Position numbers and translations under genes: made by a program
Source: VRUE01 sp963774405
GTDB taxonomy: Bacteria > Actinomycetota > Thermoleophilia > Solirubrobacterales > 70-9
NCBI GenBank assembly: GCA_963774405.1
Contig: CAVZEV010000004.1
Location: 62,001-126,000 of the forward strand
DNA length: 64,000 nucleotides
Direction of reading: 5' to 3'
The notes under the pieces: generated by a model
What the model was told of the DNA's origin: nothing
The model's database searches: none
Seen by the model: the letters and a program-made list of their open reading frames with translations, nothing else
Part shown: positions 46,681 to 55,755 of the stretch, piece by piece
Numbering within the stretch: position 1 is the first letter of the stretch
How the letters are laid out: each line of letters opens with the position of its first letter

Positions 46681-47924
46681 CGGCAGCCGTCGGGCCAGCG
46701 GTTGGGCGCCAGGCCGGCGCCGCGCTCGGCGGTGATCGTGGGGGTGTTGAGCGTCGCGGCGATGTCGGTGCGGTGGATCGCGGCGCGGAGGGCGCTCGCT
46801 CGCGAGGTCGGCGCGGTCGACTTGCTCGCCGCCGGGCCGGCGAAGGGCTGCTGGGCCGCGTGGACCAGGCGGACCAGAGCGTGCGGGCCGCCGTATGAGC
46901 GCAGAGTCCTCTCCAGGGAGTAGATCGGCACTTCGCGGGCGCCCATCGTCGCCGCCAGGCGGACGTCGTTGAGCAGGGCCGAGAAGCGCCGGTAGGGGCC
47001 ACGGCCGGCCGAGCCGAGGCTGATCTGGCCGGCGCTGCCGAAGTAGCGGCGGGCCGAGCGCAGGTAGGAGGAGACGACGCCGGGGCCGGGGTCGCTGCCC
47101 GAGTAGTAGGCGAAGACGCTGCGGTAGGCCTGGAAGTAGAGCTCGTTCCAGGGCGCGTTGGGGACGACGAAGCCGGTCGCGTCCTGGAGCGCCAGGCGGC
47201 CGTCTTTGAGGTCGTCGAGCACGGACGGCGCGGGCGCGGCGGTGATCTTGACCCGGTGGTGTTTGGCCCAGCGCACGATGCGGGCGTAGCCGTGCCAGGC
47301 GGCGCACTGTCCCGCCGGGTCGATCGACTGCTGGAAGAGCGAGGAGAGGGTGGCGTCATCGCCGCCGCCGAGCAGGCTGGCGGTGGTCGCGAAGGGCGTC
47401 AGCAGCCGCGGCTCGGGGTCGAGCGCGACGCCGCGCAGGCGGACGTGCTTCTGCCGGGCCCAGCGCACGAGCGAGCGGGTCGCGGCGAACTGCTCGGCGG
47501 CGGCCCCTTCCCAGGCCCAGTACCCGTCGCTGTAGGGGATCAGGATCCAGGCCCAGACCGGCACGCCGAGGCGGTTGGCGGTGCGGATGACCTTCAGCGC
47601 GTCGTGGCGCTGCGGCTCGCCCGGCGGCACCGGGCCGAAGTCGCGCTCGTAGCGGAGGTTGAAGTAGAGCGGGATCCGATTACGGCGCAGGACCCGCCAC
47701 AGGTAGGGGGTGTAGGAGTGCAGGTCGCGACGGTCCCAGTAGGTGGCGGGTTCCTTCCAGTCGGTGCCCGGCACGGCCTCGCCCGCCCAGAAGCCGATCG
47801 TGGTGTCCGGCCGCGAGAGCGCTGTCGGCGCACCGACCCCGTCCCTGTTGTGAGCGAGCGCGCCCGGCGCCGCCGCCAGCACGAGCGCAGCCAGCGTCGC
47901 GATCACTATCCCCGCCCGCGTCAT
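46677..47924 (-). CDS. Secreted protein, possible glycoside hydrolase-like barrel
   Basis: About 415 residues from the ATG at 47924 (MTRAGIVIATLAALVLAAAP); earlier in-frame codons are non-native. Signal peptide, then repeated aromatic alpha/beta elements (SYTPYLWRVLRRNRIPLYFN, VWAWILIPYSDGYWAWE, RLRGVALDPEPRLLTP, VKITAAPAP). This pattern recalls a TIM-barrel fold with acidic residues (ALDPEP) but no family is recognised. Ends with HRTDIAATLNTPTITAE. Likely acts outside the cell. Confidence 0.72.
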   Translation of the reverse strand: MTRAGIVIATLAALVLAAAPGALAHNRDGVGAPTALSRPDTTIGFWAGEAVPGTDWKEPATYWDRRDLHSYTPYLWRVLRRNRIPLYFNLRYERDFGPVPPGEPQRHDALKVIRTANRLGVPVWAWILIPYSDGYWAWEGAAAEQFAATRSLVRWARQKHVRLRGVALDPEPRLLTPFATTASLLGGGDDATLSSLFQQSIDPAGQCAAWHGYARIVRWAKHHRVKITAAPAPSVLDDLKDGRLALQDATGFVVPNAPWNELYFQAYRSVFAYYSGSDPGPGVVSSYLRSARRYFGSAGQISLGSAGRGPYRRFSALLNDVRLAATMGAREVPIYSLERTLRSYGGPHALVRLVHAAQQPFAGPAASKSTAPTSRASALRAAIHRTDIAATLNTPTITAERGAGLAPNRWPDGCR

Positions 47925-48039
47925 CCCGGCATCGTAGGCTGAGGCGGGTGAAGGCGGCGGGGCGCCTATCTGGCCTTCTCCGACGCGATCCTCGGCCAGA
48001 GCAGCGCCGAGCTCGCGCAAGAGCGCCGGCGCACTGCGG

Positions 48040-49533
48040 TTAGCCGCCCGCCCCGTACTCGCGGTAGGGGTACCACCATTCCTTGCGCTCGATCTTCGAC
48101 TCCATGTGCACGTGCTTGGTCTCCTGAAAGGCCTCGAGGCCCTCGCGGCCGAGCTCTCGCCCCAGGCCGGACTGCTTGAAGCCGCCGAAGGGGCCGGCGT
48201 CGTTGTCGGTCAGCGGGTCGTTGATCCAGACCGTGCCGGCGCGCAGCTCGCGCATGCAGCGGATCGCGCTCTCCAGGTCCGCCGTGTAGACGTTGGCGCC
48301 GAGGCCGAACTCGGTGCCGTTGGCGAGCTCGATCGCCTCCTCGAGCGAGGAGACGGGGACGAGCGGCGCGACCGGGCCGAAGGTCTCCTCGGTCAGCAGG
48401 GCGCTGTCGGGCGCGGCGCCGGTGACCACGGCGGGGGAGAGGAAGTGGCCGCTCGCCTGGCCGCCGGCGTCGCCGCCGACCAGGACCTCGGCGCCGGCGG
48501 ACCGCGCCGCGTCGAGCTGCGCGACCACCTTCGCCCGCTGCGGCGCGGAGACCATCGGGCCGATGTCGGTGGCGACCTCGAAGGGGTCGCCGAGGACGAG
48601 GCTGCGGGTGTGCTCGACGAAGGCGCTGACGTAGTCGTCGAAGACCTCCTCGGCGACGTAGAAGCGCTCGGCCGAGGTGCAGACCTGGCCGGCGTTGAGG
48701 AAGGCGGCCCAGGCGCCGCCGCGGGCGGCGACCTCGAGTTGCGGCGCCACGTCGGCGCAGACGATGAAGGCGTCCTTGCCGCCCATCTCGAGGTTCATCC
48801 GCGCCATCCGCTCGGTGCAGGCGGCGGCGACCTTCTTGCCGGTCGCGACCGAGCCGGTGAAGGCGACGCAGTCGACGCCGGGGTGCTCGGCCAGCATCGC
48901 GCCGACCTCGCCCGCGCCGGCGAGCAGGCCGACGACCCCGGCCGGCAGGTGCTCGAAGGCGCCGGCCAGCATCAGGGTCGAGAGCGGCGTCAGCTCCGAG
49001 GGCTTGCAGACGACGCAGTTGCCGGCCGCCAGCGCCGGGGCGACCTTCCAGGCGAGCAGCAGCAGCGGGTAGTTCCAGGGCACGATGCAGGCGACGACGC
49101 CGAGCGGGTCCTTGACCACCATCGCCAGCTGGCTCGACTCGATCGGCGGGATCACGCGGCCGGCGTGGTCGCGGCCGATCTCGGCGTAGTAGTCGAAGGC
49201 CGCCGCCGTCCACTCCAGCTCGTCGCGGTTCTCCAGCAGCGGCTTGCCGCCCTCGCCGGTCATCGTCCGCGCCAGCGGCTCGGCCTCGGCGCGCAACCGC
49301 CGCGCCACCTCGTGCAGCAGCTCGCAGCGCTCGCCCGCGGTAGTCCGCGCCCAGCCGGGCCAGGCCTCGCGCGCGGCCCTCACCGCCGCCTCGACCTGCT
49401 CGGGCGAGGCCGCATCCACCGTGGCGATCGTCTCCGTCGTGAACGGGTTCTCGACCGCGATTGGTTGCCCGGTGCCGCCGACCGCCGTCCCACCGATCAG
49501 CAGGCCCGTCGTGTGGTCGCTCCCAGCTGCCAT
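48040..49533 (-). CDS. NAD(P)-dependent aldehyde dehydrogenase
   Basis: 497 residues, complete ALDH fold. NAD-binding VPWNYPLLLLAWKVAPALAA, VCKPSELTPLSTLMLA, AFTGSVATGKKVAAA; catalytic Glu in NLEMGGKDAFIV and catalytic Cys in NAGQVCTSAERFYV; C-terminal FGGFKQSGLGRELGREGLEA. Oxidises an aldehyde to an acid; substrate not fixed (betaine/succinate-semialdehyde type possible). Upstream lies a strong inverted repeat at 49559-49601. Confidence 0.95.
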   Translation of the reverse strand: MAAGSDHTTGLLIGGTAVGGTGQPIAVENPFTTETIATVDAASPEQVEAAVRAAREAWPGWARTTAGERCELLHEVARRLRAEAEPLARTMTGEGGKPLLENRDELEWTAAAFDYYAEIGRDHAGRVIPPIESSQLAMVVKDPLGVVACIVPWNYPLLLLAWKVAPALAAGNCVVCKPSELTPLSTLMLAGAFEHLPAGVVGLLAGAGEVGAMLAEHPGVDCVAFTGSVATGKKVAAACTERMARMNLEMGGKDAFIVCADVAPQLEVAARGGAWAAFLNAGQVCTSAERFYVAEEVFDDYVSAFVEHTRSLVLGDPFEVATDIGPMVSAPQRAKVVAQLDAARSAGAEVLVGGDAGGQASGHFLSPAVVTGAAPDSALLTEETFGPVAPLVPVSSLEEAIELANGTEFGLGANVYTADLESAIRCMRELRAGTVWINDPLTDNDAGPFGGFKQSGLGRELGREGLEAFQETKHVHMESKIERKEWWYPYREYGAGG

Positions 49534-49558
49534 CGGTCAACCAGGCTACCGCTCGCTT

Positions 49559-49601
49559 CCGGTGCGCCTTTTCCCCGATATACAGGGAAAAGGCGCACCG
49601 G
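49559..49601. terminator. 17-bp perfect inverted repeat
   Basis: CCGGTGCGCCTTTTCCC and its exact complement flank the 9-nt loop CGATATACA. It is between the minus-strand cyclase stop (49616) and the ALDH start (49533). It would form a stable hairpin downstream of the cyclase gene, so a terminator is likely; no U-tract is adjacent. Confidence 0.6.
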
Positions 49602-49615
49602 GGCAGATGGGGTTG

Positions 49616-51373
49616 CTACCCCGGCAGGGTCCAGACGGTGATCGGGTGGGCGCGGCCGCGGACCTCGAGCTCGCCGACCAGCTCGAGGTCGCTGTCCTCG
49701 CCCTCCAACGCCCGCCGGGTCGATTCGGCGACGTAGAGCTGGTGACCCGACCCTTTGGTCATCCCCTCCAGCCGCGCCGCCGTGTTGGTGGTGTCGCCGA
49801 TCGCCGTGTACTCGATCCGTCGTTTGGAGCCGACCTGCCCCGACATCACCGGGCCGCTGTTGAGGCCGATCCCGATCGCGAAGCCCCGGCCCATCCCGGC
49901 CTCCTCCAGCCACTGGTTGAAGCGCGGCAGGCGCAGGTCAAGCATCTCGCGCGCCGCGGCGAGGGCGCGGTCGGCGTGGTTCGGCTGCTCCAGCGGCGCC
50001 CCGAAGACGGCCATGATCCCGTCGCCCATGTAGGCGACCAGGGTGCCGCCGTGGTCCATGATCGCGTCGCTCATCTCCTCCAGGTAGTGGTTGAGCACCT
50101 CGATCACGGAGTCGGGGGGCAGTTCCTCGGAGAAGCTGGTGAAGCCGCGCAGATCGCAGAAGAGGACGGTGCCCTCGCGCCGCACGCCGCCCAGGCGCAG
50201 GTCCTGGTCGGTGCGAGCGAGCACGTCGTTGACGACGGCGGCGGGGACGAAGCGCGAGAAGGTGTCGTGGACGCGCTGGCGCTCCATCGAGTTGAGCACG
50301 TAGTTGACCGCGAGCGCCCCGAGCGCCGAGAGGACCAGGGCTAGCAGCGGGTAGACGAAGGGCAGCACGGTGCCCGCGTCGAAGGCGAGCTGGACGGCAA
50401 CCGCGTAGAGCAGCCCGAGCCCGAGCGCGACCAGCAGTGCCGGCAGCGGCGAGAGGCGCAGTGTGGCCGCCGCCGGCGCGGCCGCCATCAAGAGGATCAG
50501 CATCAGGTCGAGCACCAAGCTGGAGGAGGAGAGCGGGAAGCCGTGCTCGGCGGTCCAGATCGCGTTCGCCTGGATTTCCGGCCCGGCCATCAGCTCGTCG
50601 CCGGTGGTCGAGGTCGGGTGCAGGGCCTGCAGCGAGGGCGCCGAGGCGCCGACGACGACCGTCTTGCCGCGGAAGACCGAGTCGGGCACCTGGCCGCGCA
50701 GCACGCTCGAGTAGGAGACCTGGCGGAAGGTCTCGGGCGGGCCGCGGAAGTCGATCCAGGCGCTGCCGTCGCCTTCCATCGCGGCCAGGTTGATCGGTTC
50801 GCCGGTGGCCGCTTCGGCGGTGACGATGGCGAAGCTGGGCAGGCCGTCGAACTCGTAGTGCATCTTGCGCACGGCGCCGCCGGGGTCGGGCTCGATCACG
50901 GTGTTGCCGGCGTGGGCGCCGATTTCGCGCACCACCGATTCGCCGCCGAAGATGCGGCTTTCGCCGTGCGCGTTGACTTCCGTGGTCGAGAGGACGACGC
51001 CGCCCGCGCGGGCGATCGATTCGATCAGGGCGTTGTCCTGGCGCGGCACGGTCGGCTCGGTGAACTGGATGTCGACCGCGATCGTCCTGGCCCCCGCCTC
51101 GTGCAGCCGGTCGATCACCCGCGCGTGCAGGGAGCGGGGGAAGGGCCACTGGACGCCGAGCCGGCTGAAGGTGCGGTCGTCGACCTTGACGAAGACGATG
51201 TCGGCGGGCCGCTCCTGGGTGCCGCGCAGCGAGAAGCGCGCGTCGACGCTGCCCAGCTCCAGCGAGCGCAGCAGCTGGGTGCCGTAGGCGATCAGCCCCA
51301 GCCCTGCTGCGAGCAGGGCGACGACCAGCAGCGCCACTTCGCGGCGACGTCGCAGTGAACGGGGTGCACTCAC
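49616..51373 (-). CDS. CHASE2-containing class III adenylate/guanylate cyclase
   Basis: 585 residues (GTG start at 51373). N-terminal helix, then a CHASE2 extracellular sensor (PADIVFVKVDDRTFSRLGVQ, FRGKTVVVGASAPSLQALHP), three more membrane helices, a linker, and a class III cyclase domain. Catalytic landmarks: metal Asp in TVLFCDLRGFTSFSEELP and AYMGDGIMAVFGAP, purine/transition-state region GSKRRIEYTAIGDTTNTAAR. The Asp in IGD is where adenine versus guanine specificity is set; I predict adenylate but not firmly. Divergent from a cNMP-binding transporter. Confidence 0.93.
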   Translation of the reverse strand: MSAPRSLRRRREVALLVVALLAAGLGLIAYGTQLLRSLELGSVDARFSLRGTQERPADIVFVKVDDRTFSRLGVQWPFPRSLHARVIDRLHEAGARTIAVDIQFTEPTVPRQDNALIESIARAGGVVLSTTEVNAHGESRIFGGESVVREIGAHAGNTVIEPDPGGAVRKMHYEFDGLPSFAIVTAEAATGEPINLAAMEGDGSAWIDFRGPPETFRQVSYSSVLRGQVPDSVFRGKTVVVGASAPSLQALHPTSTTGDELMAGPEIQANAIWTAEHGFPLSSSSLVLDLMLILLMAAAPAAATLRLSPLPALLVALGLGLLYAVAVQLAFDAGTVLPFVYPLLALVLSALGALAVNYVLNSMERQRVHDTFSRFVPAAVVNDVLARTDQDLRLGGVRREGTVLFCDLRGFTSFSEELPPDSVIEVLNHYLEEMSDAIMDHGGTLVAYMGDGIMAVFGAPLEQPNHADRALAAAREMLDLRLPRFNQWLEEAGMGRGFAIGIGLNSGPVMSGQVGSKRRIEYTAIGDTTNTAARLEGMTKGSGHQLYVAESTRRALEGEDSDLELVGELEVRGRAHPITVWTLPG

Positions 51374-51397
51374 CGGAGTGATTATCTTGCCCGCACG

Positions 51398-53074
51398 ATG
51401 AACAGGGCGGCGCAGCAGCTGCGCCTCAGCGTCAGGGCCTTGATGCTCGATTTCGAGAATCGCGACCTCGGGCTGCTCGGCCTGGCCCGTATCGGCGTCT
51501 CCTTCGCCACATGGAGCTTCACGATCGCCCTCGGCGTCTACGGCTTCGAGGCCCACGGCGCCGTCGGCGTCGGCCTCGTTGCCCTGGTCCGGCTGCTGCC
51601 CGGGGCGCTCGCCTCGCCCTTCGCCGGGCTGATCGCCGACAGCCGCTCGCGGCGCACGGTGCTGCTCGGCAGCGCCCTGGCGATGGCGGCGGTGCTGGCG
51701 GGGGCGGCGTTGGCGGCCTCGCTCGGCGCCTCGGCCGGCGTCGTCTTCATCTTCCCGGCGCTCTTCGCCGTGCTCTCCAGCGGCTACGTGCCGGCCGAGT
51801 CGGCGATGTTCCCGCTGCTGGCGCGCACGCCGCAGGAGCTCTCGGCCAGCAACGTCAACCACAGCGCGATGGAGAACGCCGGCTTCATCGCCGCTGCGCT
51901 CGCCACCGGCTTCCTGCTCACCGCCACCTCGCCCGGCTTCGTCTTCGCCGTCGCCGCGGCGGTGCTGGTCGGGGTGGCCGTCGCCCTGCTGGGCGTGCGG
52001 CGCGACTCCCGCCCGCGCTACGCCGAGGACGAGGAGGAGCTCTCCGGCGCCATGCGCGAGGTCACCCTCGGCCTGCGCACCCTCGTCTCCCACCCGGCGG
52101 TGCGCCTGGCGGCGCTGACCCTGATCGTGCTGCTGCTCTTCGAGGGCTTCGCCGACGTCATCCTCGTCGTCTTCGCGCTCGAGTTGCTGCACCTGGCCGA
52201 GGGCAGCGTCGGCTTCCTCAACGCAAGCTGGGGCCTCGGCTCGCTGGCCGGGGGGGCCTGCCTGGCGCTGCTGCTCGACCGCGGCAAACTGGTGGTGGCG
52301 ATCGCCGGCGGCAGCCTCGTGCTCGGCGCCGCGGCGGTGCTGCCCGGCGCCTGGCCCGAGCCGGCGCCCCTCTACGTCGCCTGGTTCGGGATCGGGGTCG
52401 GCTTCGTCTTCGTCGAGGTGGCGGCCAAAACACTGATGCAGCGCCTCGGCTCCGACGAGACGATGGGGCGGGTGGTGAGCTCGCTGGAATCGGGCCGGCT
52501 GGCGGCGATGGGGCTGGGCTCGCTCGGCGCGATCGTCCTGATCGAACTGCTCGACCCGCGCGGCGCTCTGGTCGCCCTCGGCGCCCTGATGCCGGCCTTC
52601 GTGATCTTCTGCTGGGCCCGCCTGCGCGCCTATGAGGTCGGCGCCCCGGTCGCCGAGGTTCCCTACCGCCTGCTGCGCGAGAACTCGATCTTCGCGCCGC
52701 TGCCGGTGGCCACCGTGGAGCGGCTCAGCCACGATCTCGACCCGCTCGAGGTCGCGGCCGGCGAAGAGGTGATCGTGCAGGGCGAGACCGGCGACCGCTT
52801 CTTCCTGATCGAGCAGGGCGAGGTCGAGGTCTTCGAAAACGGGGTCTTCCGCCGCAACGAGGGCCCGGGCGAATCGTTCGGCGAGATCGCCCTGCTGCAC
52901 GACGTGCCCCGCACCGCGACCGTCCGCACCACGGCGCCGACGCGGCTGCTGGTGCTCGAGCGCGACCAGTTCCTGCTCGCCGTCACCGGCCATCGCCGCA
53001 GCCGCCAGGTCGCCGGCAGCGTCGCCGAGGATCGCTGGGGCGCGCTCAGCAGTGCCAGCGGCCGAGACCAGTGA
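51398..53074 (+). CDS. MFS transporter fused to a cyclic-nucleotide-binding domain
   Basis: 558 residues. Residues about 20-410 are a 12-helix MFS fold (LAGLIADSRSRRTVLLG-type loop, LRLPGALASPFAGLIADSRS). The C-terminal 150 residues form a cNMP-binding domain: FFLIEQGEVEVFENGVF and the phosphate-binding cassette GESFGEIALLHDVPRTATVR. The cyclase gene starts 24 bp away on the other strand, so the cNMP made by that enzyme may control this transporter directly. Substrate unknown. Its end overlaps a small minus-strand gene by 29 bp. Confidence 0.93.
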   Translation: MNRAAQQLRLSVRALMLDFENRDLGLLGLARIGVSFATWSFTIALGVYGFEAHGAVGVGLVALVRLLPGALASPFAGLIADSRSRRTVLLGSALAMAAVLAGAALAASLGASAGVVFIFPALFAVLSSGYVPAESAMFPLLARTPQELSASNVNHSAMENAGFIAAALATGFLLTATSPGFVFAVAAAVLVGVAVALLGVRRDSRPRYAEDEEELSGAMREVTLGLRTLVSHPAVRLAALTLIVLLLFEGFADVILVVFALELLHLAEGSVGFLNASWGLGSLAGGACLALLLDRGKLVVAIAGGSLVLGAAAVLPGAWPEPAPLYVAWFGIGVGFVFVEVAAKTLMQRLGSDETMGRVVSSLESGRLAAMGLGSLGAIVLIELLDPRGALVALGALMPAFVIFCWARLRAYEVGAPVAEVPYRLLRENSIFAPLPVATVERLSHDLDPLEVAAGEEVIVQGETGDRFFLIEQGEVEVFENGVFRRNEGPGESFGEIALLHDVPRTATVRTTAPTRLLVLERDQFLLAVTGHRRSRQVAGSVAEDRWGALSSASGRDQ

Positions 53075-53375
53075 CCGGGATGCGGTGCGTCTTGGGGTCG
53101 AGCGAGAGCCGGATCAGGCGATCGCAGGTGTAGCGCCCCTGCGCCTCGGTGTGGCGCTGGAGGAAGATCCGGCAGAAGGCGATGTGGGCGCTGTCGCGGC
53201 GGCAGTTGAGGACCCCGTTGCGGACGCAGCTGCGGTCGCGCTTGCAGGTGCTCTCGGCGAACCTGGCCGCCTTCTCGCGCGCCGCCGGGATCGAGAGCGT
53301 GGCGGCGCCGGCGGCCGGAGCGAGGACCATCAGCGCCGTCGCCAAGAGCGCGAGCTGGGTGGAAAGGCCGCTCAG
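53046..53375 (-). CDS. Small secreted Cys-rich protein
   Basis: 109 residues. Signal-like N terminus (LATALMVLAPAAGAAT) and a mature part with five or six Cys (ESTCKRDRSCVRNGVLNCRR, AFCRIFL, YTCDRLIR, WHC), so likely disulfide-bonded outside the cell. The only start with the right length is CTG at 53375 overlapping the DUF3307 stop; TTG further in is an alternative. No family recognised. Confidence 0.6.
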   Translation of the reverse strand: MSGLSTQLALLATALMVLAPAAGAATLSIPAAREKAARFAESTCKRDRSCVRNGVLNCRRDSAHIAFCRIFLQRHTEAQGRYTCDRLIRLSLDPKTHRIPVTGLGRWHC

Positions 53376-53773
53376 GCGGCGGCGAGCAGGGCGAGGAGGA
53401 AGAGGAAGACCATGTGGAAGCTCTGATCCAGCGCCAGTCGCAGCCCCCCGGGCGGTTGCCCCTGCACGCGCTTGAAGCGGCGCATGTAGGCGTCGAGCAG
53501 GCGGCCGTCGTCCTGGATCATGTGCGGCAGCGCGATCAGCGCCGCCACGCCCAGCGCCCAGGCGCCGATGTCGGTCGCCAGCCAAATCAGCGCCGGCACG
53601 AAGGCGAGCGTGTAGGTGGCGGTGTGGGCGAGCAGGGCGCGCCGCGATTCCGGGCTCGGCCCGAGGCCGCCGAACTTGTGCGTCGCCTGCCAGTCCGTCT
53701 GCAGCAGGAAGTCCCCCACCAGGTGGGAGACCGCGAAGACGGCGAAGACCTCTACCCAGTCCACGGCGGGCAA
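53372..53773 (-). CDS. DUF3307-family membrane protein
   Basis: 133 residues. DUF3307 hallmarks: FAVSHLVGDFLLQTDWQATH near the start, then helices (YTLAFVPALIWLATDIGAWA, LALDQSFHMVFLFLLALLAA). Function unknown; often beside SatD-like genes, but none here. Overlaps the following gene by 4 bp. Confidence 0.85.
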   Translation of the reverse strand: MPAVDWVEVFAVFAVSHLVGDFLLQTDWQATHKFGGLGPSPESRRALLAHTATYTLAFVPALIWLATDIGAWALGVAALIALPHMIQDDGRLLDAYMRRFKRVQGQPPGGLRLALDQSFHMVFLFLLALLAAA

Positions 53774-53815
53774 CGTATCGGCTCCATCCCCGGTCCCGTG
53801 CCTTGCGCGCCCTCA

Positions 53816-55655
53816 TCAGCGCAGGCGGGGGATCGATGCTTTCGCAATGTAGCGCTGGCCGGGGTGGAGGAAGAGGGTGGTTCCCTTGACGAAGTCGTTG
53901 ACGGTGACGACGCCTTCGCGAACGGCGAACAGGGTCGAGTTGTCACAGCGATCACGGACCAGCCAGACGGTGCCGCGCACGGTCGCCGAGCCGTAGTTGC
54001 CGGAGGTCTTGTAGTTGCCTTTGCCGCTGCCCCAGAGCTTGCGGCCGCCGCCCGAGCTCCTGCGCAGGGCGATGCGGCCGCCTCGCTTCGAGCGCCCGGC
54101 CGATTTGCGCTTCTCGCATTTGAGCTTGCCGGCCAGCTTCAGTTCGGTCTCGCCGGGGCTCTGGCCGACGGCGAAGGTGCCGCCCCAGAAGTAGGCCGAC
54201 TCGAGGCCTTCTTCGCCGAGCTTCGCCGCGGTCAGGTTGACGACGCCGTTGCCGGTGTCGACCAGGCAGCCGAGCGGCACCTGCTTGGGGGCGTTGAGCG
54301 GCACGAAGCCGCTGTCGCCCGGGCACTTCGTCCTGACGCTGCCACCGGCCGGTTCGAGGTTGACGTTGACGCCGGCGACCGGAGCGGGGAGCCCGGTGTC
54401 CTGTGGCGCCGCCGCGGCCTGCGCGGGGGCGGGCGGCAGCGGCGCGACGACCAGCGTCACTTCTTCTACGGCATCGGCAGTGACGCCGTTGGCGGCAGCG
54501 ACCGTGAACTGGAAGCTGCCCGCTTCGCTCGGCACCCCGATCAGCTCGCCGTTGGGGGTGAGTTCGAGCCCGGCCGGGAGTTTTCCGGCGGCGAGCGAGA
54601 AGACCGGCCCGGGGGCCTGCGGCGTGGTTTCGAAGCGGTGGTCGTAGGGCGAGCCCACTTTCGCTTCGGCGAGCGGGGAGGGGAGCATCAGCGGCTGCAC
54701 CTGGCCGGCGCCGTTGTCGCCCCAGCACTCGATCGCACCGCCGGACCCCGTGGCGCAGCTGTGGGTTCCACCGGCGCTGACCGCGAGGAACGTCCCGCCG
54801 GGGACTTCGTCCAGCTGCCCGGCCGAGTCGTCGCCCCAGCAGGCGAGCGTGCCGTCGGCGCGGATCGCGCAGCTGTGCGAGGCCCCGGCGGAGACGGAGA
54901 CGAACTCGCCGCTCGGCAGGCCGTCCAGCTGCCCGGCCGAGTCATCGCCCCAGCAGCTCAGCTCGCCGGCGGTGCCGACCGCGCAGGTGTGGGAGCCGCC
55001 GGCGGCGACCGAGATGAACTTCGGCGGCGGGGGCGGATCGTCCGGCGGGTGGTGATGGTGATGGTGGAAATACCACCACCAGAAGGGATGCAGCGGGACG
55101 CTCTCCTCCTCTTCGGGGGGTTCGTAGAGCTGCCCGCCCGAGTCGTCGCCCCAACAGGCCAGCGTGCCGTCGGTGCGGATCGCGCAGGTATGCGAGCCGC
55201 CGGCCGAGAGCGAGCGGAAGGCCCCGCCGGGAACTCCGTCCAACTGCCCGGCCGAGTCATCGCCCCAACAGGCCAAGGCCCCGTCGTCGCGGATCGCGCA
55301 GGTATGGGTGCCGCCGGCGGCGACGGCGAGGAAGGCCCCGCCGGGGACTTCGTCCAACTGCCCGGCCGAGTCGTCGCCCCAGCAAGCGAGTGTGCCGTCG
55401 GTGCGGATCGCGCAGGTATGCGAGCCGCCGGCCGAGAGCGAGCGGAAGGCCCCGCCGGGAACTCCGTCCAACTGCCCGGCCGAGTCATCGCCCCAACAGG
55501 CCAAGGTCGCCGTCGTCGCGGATCGCGCAGCTATGGGAGCCACCGGCCGCGACCTGCGCGGAGCCCGGCAGCGGCGAGGCCGTCGAAGCCGCCGGCAAGC
55601 ACAGGGCAGCAAAGACAACGGCGAGTCCAGCAAGACGGACTATCGAGTGAAACAC
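53816..55655 (-). CDS. Secreted RCC1-repeat protein with FecR-like C terminus, one frameshift
   Basis: About 613 codons (length 1 modulo 3) from GTG at 55655, with signal peptide (LAGLAVVFAALCLPAASTAS). About seven RCC1 blades of 38 residues, each GGSHTCAIRTDGTLACWGDD, form a propeller. A Trp/His-rich insert FWWWYFHHHHHHPPDD lies in the middle. After the propeller: Ig-like putative domain (GLELTPNGELIGVPSEAGSF), a linker with Cys, and a FecR-like domain (ATVRGTVWLVRDRCDNSTLF, LFLHPGQRYIAK). The frame shifts near 55507, where one extra C breaks a repeat that is intact 228 bp away. Confidence 0.85.
55164..55505. repeat. Near-identical 228-bp duplication of RCC1 blades
   Basis: The 114-bp stretch at 55164-55277 is repeated base-for-base at 55392-55505, exactly two 38-codon repeat units away. 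Other blades are diverged, so the duplication is recent or kept identical by gene conversion. Confidence 0.75.
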
Positions 55656-55755
55656 AAAAGAACCTCGTCTCAGGGAACGGCCAGGCTACACGAATGTTGG
55701 ATCAGAATCCTCAACTGATGTCGTAGATCAACGTTCCTCAGGTACGGTCCCTTGC

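Noticed and set aside
48106..49641. A 511-codon plus-strand open frame
   Set aside because: Shadow of the aldehyde dehydrogenase, which has all catalytic motifs on the other strand.
49616..52993. A 1,125-codon minus-strand open frame
   Set aside because: Its first 540 codons are antisense to the MFS-cNMP gene. Only the part from the GTG at 51373 is a real cyclase gene.
54700..55560. CRISPR-like spaced repeats
   Set aside because: The 114-bp periodic repeats encode 38-residue RCC1 blades with protein-level conservation and no spacers.
53414..55726. A 770-codon plus-strand open frame
   Set aside because: Antisense to the DUF3307 and RCC1 genes. The apparent repeats mirror the RCC1 blades.
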